DNA from: an uncultured Bacilli bacterium
GTDB lineage: Bacteria; Bacillota_I; Bacilli_A; RF39; UBA660
Direction of reading: 5' to 3'
NCBI GenBank assembly: GCA_948497845.1
Contig: CAOOMX010000048.1
Location: 1-7,939, forward strand
DNA length: 7,939 nt
In this document: piece after piece, positions 1 through 7,433 of the stretch
Position numbering within the stretch: the stretch's first letter is position 1
Layout of the letters: each line of letters starts with the position of its first letter
Notes under the pieces: generated by a model
The model's database searches: none
What the model was told of the DNA's origin: nothing
What the model saw: the letters and a program-made list of their open reading frames with translations, nothing else
Translations under genes and position numbers: made by a program

Positions 1-10
1 CTTGTACTTG

Positions 11-43
11 CAAAAATACCACTTCCTTTTGGAAATGGTATTT
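11..43 (-). terminator. rho-independent terminator of the Ca2+-ATPase gene
   Basis: Arms 14-26 and 31-43 form a 13-bp stem around a four-base loop (27-30). The only non-Watson-Crick position is a G-U wobble when read as minus-strand RNA. On the minus strand the stem is followed by five T (complement of 12-16), the usual layout of an intrinsic terminator. On the plus strand the same position is a C-A mismatch and the T run is interrupted, so the minus strand is the natural direction. It lies about 35 bases past the ATPase stop codon. Confidence 0.8.
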
Positions 44-78
44 ATTATAATATATTATTATTTTAAAACACAATATTT

Positions 79-2706
79 TTAAGTTCTATTCCCTTTTTTA
101 TATATTTCCATAACTGGAATAATTGTAACAGCCATTAAAAATAAAGCTACAATATCATTAAGAGGAAGACTAGTAGTTTTCAGAATTTGACTTAAGAAAG
201 GAACTTCCATAACTATAAACTGTAATAAAATACAACTAATAATGGCAAAATATACAAAATAATTTTTATTTTTATATTTTAAAATAGATGTTGATTCACT
301 ACGACAATTAAGAACATGCATATTTTGGATAAAGACCATTAAGCACATGATATAACCACGAGCAATAAAAGCATCCATCTCAAATACTTTAAGTAAAAGA
401 ATCCACAAACCTAAAACTAATCCTGTAATATAAAGACTAGATATTCCAATTTCTTTCATCATTTTTTTATTAAATAAAGATTCTTTAGGACTACGAGGCT
501 TATCATTCATAACATCATTAGTAGCATCATCAAAAGATAAAGCCATATCTTGAATACCATCTGTTACAATATTAAGCCAAAGCAATTGAATTGCCACTAA
601 AGGCATAGGTAAATTAAATAAAATAGAAAGAAGAAAAAACATTACTTCTGCAAAACCACAAGATAACAATAAATAACAAATCTTTCTAATATTTAAATAG
701 GCATTACGTCCTTCCTTAATCCCTTCAACAATAGATAAAAAATTATCATCTAACAAAATCATTTGGGCTGTATCTCGAGCCACATCAGTTCCACTACCCA
801 TAGCAACTCCAATATTAGCAGCCTTTAATGCAGGAGCATCATTAACCCCATCACCTGTTACAGCAACATATGCTCCATTTCTTTTTAACGCCTCCACAAT
901 GGCATGTTTATCAATAGAAGAAACTCTAGCAAAAACCTTTTTAGTTTTAATAAAATCATCAAATTCTTTACTATTTTTATCTAAAAAAGCATCTAATTCA
1001 TCTTTTGTTGCTACTTCACTTTCTTTGTTTACTAACTTTAATTCTTTGGCAATAGCATAAGCTGTTAAAGCATGATCTCCTGTTATCATTAAAACATCAA
1101 TACCACCTTTTTTGCAAGTAGCAATAGCCGCTTTCGATTCTTCACGAATCGGATCAATAAAACCAACCATACCTTCTAATAATAAATCTTTAATATCATC
1201 AATACTATATTTTCTTTTTTTAGCAACCTCTCCGCTAGCTATGGATAAAACACGATACCCATCACTTGCTATAGACTCATTTATTTCTTCTAATTTTTTC
1301 TTATTTATTTTAATTTTCTTCCTATCCTTATTATACATTTTTGTAGAAAACTCTAATACTTTTTCTAAAGAACCTTTTACAGTACAATAATAATGTTGTT
1401 GCTTTTTATAAAAAACAGCAGAAAACTTATTTTCAGATTCATAAGGTATTTCACTAATAATTTCTATATCATCAATATTAGAAACACCTGCTTTTTTCCC
1501 TAAGAATAAAAAGGCTACATCAATAGAATCTCCAACATAAGACCAAATATTATTTTCTTTCCTAATCGTAGCTTCATTATTAATAACTGCTTGATGACAA
1601 ATATTTTTAATTTCTTCATTCATCATTTTAATAGAACCTGAATCATTATAGCCACTACCTAAAACCTCATGTTCTTCACCATTAGAAAGAACTATTTTTT
1701 TAGCAGTTTGCTCATTTTTAGTTAAAGTACCTGTCTTATCTGTTGCAATAACAGTACAACTTCCCAAGGCTTCAACAGCATTTAGATTTTTAACCAACAC
1801 CTTCTTTTTAAGCATTTTATTAGACCCAATAGTAAGAGCCATTGTTTTAGCAAGAGGTAAACCCTCAGGCATAGCAGAAACACTTAATGCAACAACCACT
1901 AAAAAGATTTCCTTACCTGGTAACCCTTTAAATATTATAACTCCTGACAAAAGAATAGCAATACCTAAAATAACAAAACTAATTTGTTTTGCAAACTTAT
2001 CCATTCTTATTGATAAAGGCGATTTAGTAGTTTCTGTTGTATTAACAGTCTGTGCAATTTTTCCTATTTCAGTATTTTCTCTAATAGCAGTAACTACTCC
2101 TACTCCCCTACCAGTAATAACATTCGTTCCAGCATAGACCATATTCTCATAAGATATTTTATTAGTTCTTTTTAAAGCTCCACATGTTTTTTGAACCCCT
2201 ATACTTTCTCCAGTTAATAAAGATTCATCCATAGTTAAGTTTAAAGCTTCAATAAGACGAATATCAGCACTAACCCTATTACCGCTATTTAATAATACAA
2301 TATCTCCAACTACTAAAGATTTAGCCTCTACAATTTGTTCTTTACCATCTCTTTTCACATGAACAAACACTTTTAAAATTTCTTGTAAGCTTTCAGCATT
2401 TTTACCAGCTTTAACCTCTTCAACAACACCTACAATTAAATCTATTAAAACAATAAAAAGAATAACCAATGCATCAACTACTTCATGCGTTAAAAACGAT
2501 AAAAGAATAGTAGCTAATAAAACCAAAACAATTGGATCCTTCAATTCTCTTAAAAAAATAACAAAAATACTATCTTTTTTAGCTTTAGGTAATTCATTCA
2601 ATCCATATTTTTTTTGCAATAGTATAACTTCTTCAGACGTTTTACCATTAAGACTAGTATGAAATTCTTTTAATACATCTTTTTTTTGTAATTCTTCTAT
2701 GTTCAT
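79..2706 (-). CDS. P-type Ca2+-transporting ATPase (P2 type, SERCA/PMCA-like)
   Basis: An 875-residue ATP-driven cation pump of the cytoplasmic membrane, probably exporting Ca2+. All P-type hallmarks are visible: actuator TGES at 165-168, PEGLP in M4 at 280-284, phosphorylation site DKTGTLT with Asp323, nucleotide-domain KGS near 444, TGD at 542-544 and TGDGVNDAP at 617-625. About ten membrane helices are expected: two pairs before the phosphorylation domain and six after residue 674. Ca2+ site II residues are kept (Glu281, Asn712, Asp716 by alignment with SERCA E309, N796, D800). Site I is changed: SERCA N768 aligns with Gly684 and E908 with Gln794, while E771 (Glu687) is kept, suggesting one ion per cycle as in PMCA. 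The chosen start follows an AGGTGA ribosome site at good spacing; an upstream ATG at 2766 would add 20 hydrophobic residues and lacks such a site. Family assignment is firm; the ion is inferred, and another cation is possible. Confidence 0.93.
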   Translation of the reverse strand: MNIEELQKKDVLKEFHTSLNGKTSEEVILLQKKYGLNELPKAKKDSIFVIFLRELKDPIVLVLLATILLSFLTHEVVDALVILFIVLIDLIVGVVEEVKAGKNAESLQEILKVFVHVKRDGKEQIVEAKSLVVGDIVLLNSGNRVSADIRLIEALNLTMDESLLTGESIGVQKTCGALKRTNKISYENMVYAGTNVITGRGVGVVTAIRENTEIGKIAQTVNTTETTKSPLSIRMDKFAKQISFVILGIAILLSGVIIFKGLPGKEIFLVVVALSVSAMPEGLPLAKTMALTIGSNKMLKKKVLVKNLNAVEALGSCTVIATDKTGTLTKNEQTAKKIVLSNGEEHEVLGSGYNDSGSIKMMNEEIKNICHQAVINNEATIRKENNIWSYVGDSIDVAFLFLGKKAGVSNIDDIEIISEIPYESENKFSAVFYKKQQHYYCTVKGSLEKVLEFSTKMYNKDRKKIKINKKKLEEINESIASDGYRVLSIASGEVAKKRKYSIDDIKDLLLEGMVGFIDPIREESKAAIATCKKGGIDVLMITGDHALTAYAIAKELKLVNKESEVATKDELDAFLDKNSKEFDDFIKTKKVFARVSSIDKHAIVEALKRNGAYVAVTGDGVNDAPALKAANIGVAMGSGTDVARDTAQMILLDDNFLSIVEGIKEGRNAYLNIRKICYLLLSCGFAEVMFFLLSILFNLPMPLVAIQLLWLNIVTDGIQDMALSFDDATNDVMNDKPRSPKESLFNKKMMKEIGISSLYITGLVLGLWILLLKVFEMDAFIARGYIMCLMVFIQNMHVLNCRSESTSILKYKNKNYFVYFAIISCILLQFIVMEVPFLSQILKTTSLPLNDIVALFLMAVTIIPVMEIYKKGNRT

Positions 2707-2793
2707 ATCATCACCTACTATACATACTACCATAATAAGGAAGTATAATCCATAGGTATTTAGCAAAAATAAAGAATGAAAGGAATGAGAAAA
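2707..2793. promoter_or_regulatory. divergent promoter region between ATPase and coat-like genes
   Basis: This 87-base gap must hold promoters for both directions. For the plus strand there are two candidates. One is a TATAAT at 2744-2749 with a poor -35 (TACATA, 2721-2726) at 17 bases. The other is sigma-E-like: TCATATC at 2703-2709, close to KMATATT, and CATAC at 2723-2727, the core of CATACAHT, 13 bases apart. For the minus strand a TATACT (complement of 2742-2747) is possible without a clear -35. None is decisive by eye. Confidence 0.35.
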
Positions 2794-3009
2794 ATGAAAA
2801 ATTTACCTAAAATGATTTCTACAAAAGATGCTGCATATTTAGCAGATATGTTTAATTGGCATATTGTTACAGCAAAAAAAATAAATCATTATATCAGTAT
2901 GGTAACTGATGAAAGAATAAGTAAAAAATTAACAGAACTAGTAGAAATGCATACTGATTACTGTTCTACAATAATTAAGTTAATAGAAAGTGGTGAATCA
3001 AATGACTGA
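2794..3009 (+). CDS. small CotF-like spore coat partner protein
   Basis: A 71-residue, predicted all-helical protein without signal peptide or membrane segment. Its pattern (ISTKDAAYLADMFNWH near residues 8-23, then a second helix ending in a Met-His and Cys region at 52-57) resembles the short proteins that often precede CotF-type coat genes in clostridia and related Bacillota; this is from memory of the family. The start was chosen because AAGGA at 2780-2784 lies nine bases before the ATG at 2794. In-frame ATGs at 2776 and 2785 lie before or directly against that site. Its end overlaps the next gene by eight bases (3002-3009), so the two are probably translationally coupled. A role in the spore coat or another ferritin-like helical assembly is inferred. 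Confidence 0.6.
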   Translation: MKNLPKMISTKDAAYLADMFNWHIVTAKKINHYISMVTDERISKKLTELVEMHTDYCSTIIKLIESGESND

Positions 3010-3280
3010 TAAAGAAATTTTAATGGATGTTTTAGAAAACGAAAAAAACATGAATACCAATATGGTTTATGCTTTAAATGAAGCTAGCCACGAAAAATTA
3101 TACAATGAATTATTTAATATTTTTGAAGGAGTAAGTGAAAGCGCAAAAGAATTATTTGCCCTAGCCTATGATTTAAATTACTATCAATTAGAAGCTGAAA
3201 AGAAAACAAAAATAGAAAAAACAGCACAAAAGTTAAATCAAGAATTAGCTTCTTTCCACGAAGAAAAAAATGCAGAATAA
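3002..3280 (+). CDS. CotF-family spore coat protein
   Basis: A 92-residue helical protein. The N-terminus MTDKEILMDVLENEKNM, followed by ALNEASHEKL, and the later YQLEAEKKTKIEKTAQKL segment match the layout of the Coat_F family (TD-x-IL-x-D-LL-x-x-EK, then a YQ-x-EA stretch). This family includes Bacillus CotF and many short spore coat proteins. There is no secretion signal, as expected for proteins assembled on the forespore from the mother cell. The ATG at 3002 is preceded by GGTGA at 2992-2996; an upstream in-frame GTG at 2990 overlaps that site and is less likely. It overlaps the preceding gene by eight bases, forming a two-gene operon. The stop codon sits in the loop of the terminator hairpin. 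If the protein acts in the coat, the host is a spore-former or descends from one. Confidence 0.7.
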   Translation: MTDKEILMDVLENEKNMNTNMVYALNEASHEKLYNELFNIFEGVSESAKELFALAYDLNYYQLEAEKKTKIEKTAQKLNQELASFHEEKNAE

Positions 3281-3291
3281 TGCATTTTTTT
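3264..3291. terminator. bidirectional terminator shared by converging operons
   Basis: Perfect 11-base inverted repeat: seven A plus TGCA at 3264-3274, and TGCA plus seven T at 3281-3291, around a six-base loop. Both strands read stem then T run, so it can serve the coat genes from the left and the protease operon from the right. The stem has only two G-C pairs, so its strength is uncertain. The coat gene stop (3278-3280) is in the loop, and two of the three bases of the protease stop codon (3290-3292) are in the right arm. Confidence 0.65.
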
Positions 3292-5077
3292 ATCTTGTCA
3301 TAGTATCAGATAAACATAGATCTTCCAAAACAATATCAACATAATCTTCTGGGTAATAAGACACAACTTCATATGTACCATCATCCATCTTAGGATATGG
3401 TATATCTGTTTCTTTAAAATCTTTATCTTGTAAACTTAATAATTCCTCTAAAGTATAATAACGTTTTTCTGGACGAACCTTAGAACAAATACGAATTATT
3501 ATTTTTCCTGAATCATTTGAAAAATATTTTCTGTAATTAATGATAGATGCAAAATTAGGTATAAACATCTTTGCTGTTTCATCTATAGGAAGAGTTGAAG
3601 CTATTTCATCAAATACTACATCTTTATCTAACCAAAACATAATTTCTGGATGATTTACAACTTTTGTACTATATCTAGCTTCATAATATTGTACTAAAAA
3701 AGCTCTCATTTCCTTATGTCTACGGAAATATTCATCAACATAATCTTCTGGATGCTCCAAAATTCCCATATGATACATATTAATAAAATCTAAATCTATC
3801 AACAACTTTATTGCCATATCTTCATCTGGAATAATACTTTTTAAAGCATCTATAATAATATGAGGGTCTGCAACAGCATGAAACTTAAGTAATGTTTCAC
3901 AATCAAGAATTTGAAACAAAATATTAGCAGGGCCATCAAGCCATCTATAGCTATTATCAAACTTTTTATAAGGATATTCCCCAGCTATTTCTCCATAAGT
4001 TTCATTAGTAATTTGTACATTTAATCGTTCATACAAGGCCTCTCCAAAAGTATAATGCGAATAATCTGTTTTAACATGCCAATTTTCATGTCCTAAATAA
4101 TCTTTACGAGCATCCTTAAAAGATGTCGCATTATAAACAACAATAGCACCCTTTTTTTCTCCAGATGTAAAATATTCAGCACCAAAATTATTGTCACTAG
4201 GATTAGGATCATATATAATGTATAAATTTTTTAATTGCTCACGTACAGCTTTATGATTAAGATAAGGCAAATGTAGAGCATAATAATCTTTTACTTGTAA
4301 AAAGAAATCTTTTTCTTCAACACTTAATCTAGGATTATTCTGAATAATCGAAACTATCTCTGCTACAGTTAAAGGATCTTCTTCTACAACTGGAGGTACA
4401 AATGGCTCAATTACATCTCCACTCCCTATTTCATTTTGAGAAAGTTCATCTAATTGTAAAACATTCAAAGTTATATTCTCATTATACGAAAATGGAATTT
4501 CTTCTCCTATTTCAATAAGTTTTTCAGGAGTCTTACTTTCTTCTTTTCCAAGATGATAAGCTTCTTCTAAAGATACCACAGGATAATAAACAGTTTGACT
4601 ATCATCATATATTCTAGAATTACTCCATAATTGAAACCCTAAATAAGTAGAAACCAAAACAACAACCGTAGAAGCTCCCACTGTAACAACTCTTCTAAAA
4701 AAGGATTTATCTTTAAAACTATCCTTACCAACATTTACTGAAGCTTTTTGATGATTAAAAATATAATTTAATTCTTTTTGAACAGTATCACTTGGATATC
4801 TTAATCCATCAACAGTTTGTTCATAAAACACATGCATTCCACTATCTTTATCTAAAAAATGCAAATAATCTTTTTTAGCAAAACTAAAGTTTCCTAAATT
4901 AACAATATTCGTTAAAGAAATAACTTTCAAAAATACTTTTCTTATAATCTTTTTTTCATCTAAAGAAACATCATAACTAACAATTCCATCTTTTCTTTTT
5001 CCAAACAAATAAAGATCATTTTGTTTAAATAAACATAAGTCATTATTTTCATAAACAAATTTTAATATTTCTTGCAT
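3290..5077 (-). CDS. membrane-anchored putative zinc metalloprotease, paralogue 2
   Basis: A 595-residue protein of no named family that I recognise. Order of parts: cytoplasmic domain (about 1-125) ending in the ELNYIFNHQ signature near 102-110; a basic stretch; one membrane helix (about 130-151); an acidic, proline-containing linker (about 155-235); and a large outer domain. The outer domain holds HENWH at 330-334, the HExxH zinc-protease motif. Downstream are an LYE (Glu350) and an NE (Glu359), either a possible third zinc ligand as in gluzincins. Basic residues before the helix imply N-inside, C-outside topology. The C-terminus has the IPYPK...YEVV..Y pattern also found in the upstream neighbour, its full-length paralogue, so the pair arose by duplication. 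The start aligns with the paralogue's MKEILKF; AGGG lies nine bases before the ATG, whereas a TTG three codons earlier abuts it. Protease activity is inferred from the motif; the substrate is unknown. Confidence 0.75.
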   Translation of the reverse strand: MQEILKFVYENNDLCLFKQNDLYLFGKRKDGIVSYDVSLDEKKIIRKVFLKVISLTNIVNLGNFSFAKKDYLHFLDKDSGMHVFYEQTVDGLRYPSDTVQKELNYIFNHQKASVNVGKDSFKDKSFFRRVVTVGASTVVVLVSTYLGFQLWSNSRIYDDSQTVYYPVVSLEEAYHLGKEESKTPEKLIEIGEEIPFSYNENITLNVLQLDELSQNEIGSGDVIEPFVPPVVEEDPLTVAEIVSIIQNNPRLSVEEKDFFLQVKDYYALHLPYLNHKAVREQLKNLYIIYDPNPSDNNFGAEYFTSGEKKGAIVVYNATSFKDARKDYLGHENWHVKTDYSHYTFGEALYERLNVQITNETYGEIAGEYPYKKFDNSYRWLDGPANILFQILDCETLLKFHAVADPHIIIDALKSIIPDEDMAIKLLIDLDFINMYHMGILEHPEDYVDEYFRRHKEMRAFLVQYYEARYSTKVVNHPEIMFWLDKDVVFDEIASTLPIDETAKMFIPNFASIINYRKYFSNDSGKIIIRICSKVRPEKRYYTLEELLSLQDKDFKETDIPYPKMDDGTYEVVSYYPEDYVDIVLEDLCLSDTMTR

Positions 5078-5119
5078 ATTTACCAACCCTATTCTAAAAA
5101 TAGTATATCAAAAAAATTC

Positions 5120-6844
5120 TTAATTGTCATTTACTAACATTAATTTTAAATCATCCATTCCATTTTCTAAAGAAACTTTCTCATAAGATGATGGCAAATA
5201 ATAAACGACTTCATACATTCCATTTTCTGCTTTAGGATAAGGAATTTCCTCTTCTGTTGCAAAACCATCAGGATCCTCCAGCAAAGTTTCTAAAGAATAG
5301 TAGGCATACTCTGCATCCATCTTAGTACAAACATCCAAAACAAGATCATTACCTTCCATATAAGAATTATTTAAATAATTCTTATAACGGCTTACATGGG
5401 TCAAATGCTCAAACTCTTCTTTTGAATACTGATCCATTTTAACACTTTCTTTTACACTACTTAATACTCCCTCTGGATCTAAATAAAACATTAATACCAA
5501 ATTATCTTGCACTGGTTTTTGATATTTAGTTTGATAATAAAATGTTAATAATTCCAACAAATCTCTTCTTTTTTCTTCATAAGTCAAAGTATAATCTTCA
5601 CTTTCACTTAACAAATTCCTATGGTATAAATTAATAAAGTCAAAATCTGCAAAGAAACGTCTTGCCATTTCTTCATTTGGAACAATCTCCATAAGGGCAT
5701 CCATTATAATCTTAGGATTAGCATTAGCATGATATTTTCGTAAAACATCAACATCTAAGATTTCGCTTAAAAAATACATTTCATTTCTTAACCATGAATA
5801 AGATCTATCATACAAATCATTTGGATAGATTCCTGCTACTGCTCCAAAATATTCATTATTCATCATCACATTTAATATTTCATAAAGACCTACGCCATAA
5901 TCCATACCATCGTAATTTGTTAAAGAATGACAAAATTCATGATGCATCATTCTATGATTAGCACTTTGAAAATCTTTTGCACCATACACAACCATAGCAT
6001 TTTTATAAGGGCCTTCATGAAAAAACTTAGCTTGTGATCCATCTTCACTAAAACCTGGTTCATAAATAACATATAAATTTGTTAATCTGTCTACTAATGT
6101 TTTCGTATCATAAAAAGATAAATTATCAAAAAATAAATCAGGGCTCATCAAAAACAAGGCCTTCTCCTCAAAAGACAATTTATTATTGCTATTAAGAAGT
6201 AACTGAATATCTTCTAAAGATAATTGTTCCAAGACTTCGGTTTCAAAACTAGGGGCTTGCACACTAGCATCTGGTAAAGCTTCATTTACTTGAGGAAAAG
6301 CATTTTCTACATCTGTTTCTTTCAAAGCATTCTCTAAATTTTCAACATCAATAACTTCATCATTTATTGTATCATCCAAAACAATTTGATCGCCTTTTAA
6401 AAGAAAAGTACAACAACAAGCAATAGAAACAACTAACACCAATTTTCCAACACGTACAATTCTTTCAAAACAATTAGCTATTTTTTCTTTCCCAACACTA
6501 GTAGATGCCAAATAACAACTTTGATGATTAAAAAGGTAATTTAATTCTTCTTGATCTTCAAGACTAGGTATTTTATAACTATTATTTTTTAATTGATAAA
6601 AGAAAGAAAAACCAGAAGCATTTACAAAGTGTACAAAAGTTTTCTCTTTTCTATACAAACATTCTAAAAAAGTAATCTTCTGTGTGGAAAATATTTTCCT
6701 AACTACTTGCTGTATCAAATTTCTTTCCTTCAAATCTACACCAAACAGTTTATTCTTAATTCTTTTTCCACACAAAAAAGAAGATTGATGTTTAAATACA
6801 CAATATTCTATATCTTGAATTCTAAATTTTAAAATTTCTTTCAT
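5120..6844 (-). CDS. membrane-anchored putative zinc metalloprotease, paralogue 1
   Basis: A 574-residue protein with the same layout as its downstream paralogue: cytoplasmic domain (1 to about 125) with ELNYLFNHQ at 100-108, basic residues, one membrane helix (about 133-149, containing three consecutive cysteines), an acidic linker (about 150-205) and an outer domain. HHEFCH at 301-306 contains HExxH (His302, Glu303, His306). LYE (Glu322) and NNE (Glu331) follow at 16 and 25 residues past the second His, exactly as in the paralogue, which supports a common gluzincin-like active site. The shared segments Y(D/E)xSYxWL, PxIIxDALxxI(I/V)P and DxDFINxYH continue the similarity to the C-terminal IPYPK region. 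The start follows GAGG with five bases of spacing. The gene begins six bases after the upstream stop, and 42 bases separate it from the next gene, so all three form one operon. Substrate unknown; a sensor or ectoprotease role is inferred. Confidence 0.75.
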   Translation of the reverse strand: MKEILKFRIQDIEYCVFKHQSSFLCGKRIKNKLFGVDLKERNLIQQVVRKIFSTQKITFLECLYRKEKTFVHFVNASGFSFFYQLKNNSYKIPSLEDQEELNYLFNHQSCYLASTSVGKEKIANCFERIVRVGKLVLVVSIACCCTFLLKGDQIVLDDTINDEVIDVENLENALKETDVENAFPQVNEALPDASVQAPSFETEVLEQLSLEDIQLLLNSNNKLSFEEKALFLMSPDLFFDNLSFYDTKTLVDRLTNLYVIYEPGFSEDGSQAKFFHEGPYKNAMVVYGAKDFQSANHRMMHHEFCHSLTNYDGMDYGVGLYEILNVMMNNEYFGAVAGIYPNDLYDRSYSWLRNEMYFLSEILDVDVLRKYHANANPKIIMDALMEIVPNEEMARRFFADFDFINLYHRNLLSESEDYTLTYEEKRRDLLELLTFYYQTKYQKPVQDNLVLMFYLDPEGVLSSVKESVKMDQYSKEEFEHLTHVSRYKNYLNNSYMEGNDLVLDVCTKMDAEYAYYSLETLLEDPDGFATEEEIPYPKAENGMYEVVYYLPSSYEKVSLENGMDDLKLMLVNDN

Positions 6845-6850
6845 GTTGCC

Positions 6851-7333
6851 TCACTTTTCCTGTATAAAATTAATTTTAGCCTTTGTTATTTCCTTTAATC
6901 TTTTTATTTTTATCTTTAATGATAATCCATTAAAAATAAAGCTATAGGTTGACTCCCAAATAGCAAGCCACCCTAAAATAAGCATAATTTCAGAAAATAC
7001 TTCTATTCGTTTAAACAAATAATAAATGAACAAAAACAAAATTCCTCCACCAAACAAAATGATTTCCATTGCTTGATTTCTAAAAAGATAATATTCTTCA
7101 TCTTGAATCAACATACCATAATTATGTCTAATTATATCAATCATACTATCTTTTTCTTTCTTTGTTAAAGAAAACTTATGATATATGTTAATAACAATCT
7201 TATTATTAACATCTTCACCATAACATTCTTGCTTTAAATATTTTGCTAAATCTTTAGACAACTTACCATCATTATACTGACTGTAAAATTCATCCTTCTT
7301 ACGCAACTTCACATCAATTGTTGTAGTATGCAC
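6851..7333 (-). CDS. small protein with two membrane helices, unknown function
   Basis: About 160 residues. A soluble N-terminal part of about 85 residues is followed by two membrane helices (about 88-107 and 112-134) and a short basic tail (KIKIKRLK...). With basic residues on both flanks, both ends are probably cytoplasmic and the helices form a hairpin; the second contains a GWLAIWES segment. It resembles an unnamed family of conserved small membrane proteins that I recall from clostridia-like genomes, without a function I can give. Start choice: a GTG at 7333 lies ten bases after GGAG, while an in-frame GTG at 7342, adding three residues, directly abuts that site. It is first in the operon, and its TGA stop lies inside the ribosome site of the first protease gene, pointing to coupled translation and perhaps a shared complex. 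Confidence 0.7.
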   Translation of the reverse strand: MHTTTIDVKLRKKDEFYSQYNDGKLSKDLAKYLKQECYGEDVNNKIVINIYHKFSLTKKEKDSMIDIIRHNYGMLIQDEEYYLFRNQAMEIILFGGGILFLFIYYLFKRIEVFSEIMLILGWLAIWESTYSFIFNGLSLKIKIKRLKEITKAKINFIQEK

Positions 7334-7345
7334 CCTATTCACTCT

Positions 7346-7376
7346 CCATACTTATTATAAAACATTCTTCTCAAGA
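7346..7376 (-). promoter_or_regulatory. putative promoter of the protease operon
   Basis: On the minus strand a perfect TATAAT lies at the complement of 7354-7359, about 20 bases before the chosen start codon at 7333, giving a very short leader that includes the GGAGA ribosome site. No good -35 is found at 17 bases: a T-rich run sits there, and a TTGAGA sequence is too close at nine bases. A housekeeping promoter with a weak -35 is the simplest reading. Confidence 0.45.
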
Positions 7377-7403
7377 AAAAAAGAGTAAACTACAGAACTC
7401 TTT
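7371..7403 (-). terminator. possible terminator upstream of the protease operon
   Basis: Inverted repeat AAAGAGT (7380-7386) and ACTCTTT (7397-7403) with a ten-base loop. Read on the minus strand, the stem runs into a long T tract, the shape of a weak intrinsic terminator. It would stop minus-strand transcripts coming from the transposase side just before the operon promoter. The stem is short and A/T-rich, so this is tentative. Confidence 0.3.
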
Positions 7404-7433
7404 ATTTCAATCCCTTTAATTGTACTTAGATAC

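Noticed and set aside
1112..1390. Plus-strand open frame of 92 codons inside the ATPase gene
   Set aside because: It lies antisense to the nucleotide- and phosphorylation-domain coding region, has low-complexity hydrophobic sequence and no clear ribosome site. It is a shadow of the real gene.
2707..2766. N-terminal extension of the ATPase (20 residues, hydrophobic) that could be a signal peptide
   Set aside because: The internal ATG at 2706 has a good AGGTGA site, and P-type ATPases of this kind start with a short cytoplasmic segment, so the extension is probably untranslated leader.
3007..3009. Reassigned TGA codon (tryptophan, Mycoplasma-type code), considered because of the strong AT bias
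   Set aside because: TGA acts as a sensible stop here and at 6851-6853, where the next genes begin, and the tryptophan codons checked are TGG.
5078..5119. Separate promoter or terminator between the two protease genes
   Set aside because: Only a five-base stem and a T run without a convincing -10/-35 pair are seen in 42 bases; continuous operon transcription is simpler.
6395..6430. Three cysteines in the membrane helix of the first protease as a lipoprotein box
   Set aside because: They lie about 143 residues from the N-terminus, after a folded domain, and the preceding residues do not fit the usual L-A/S-G/A-C pattern.
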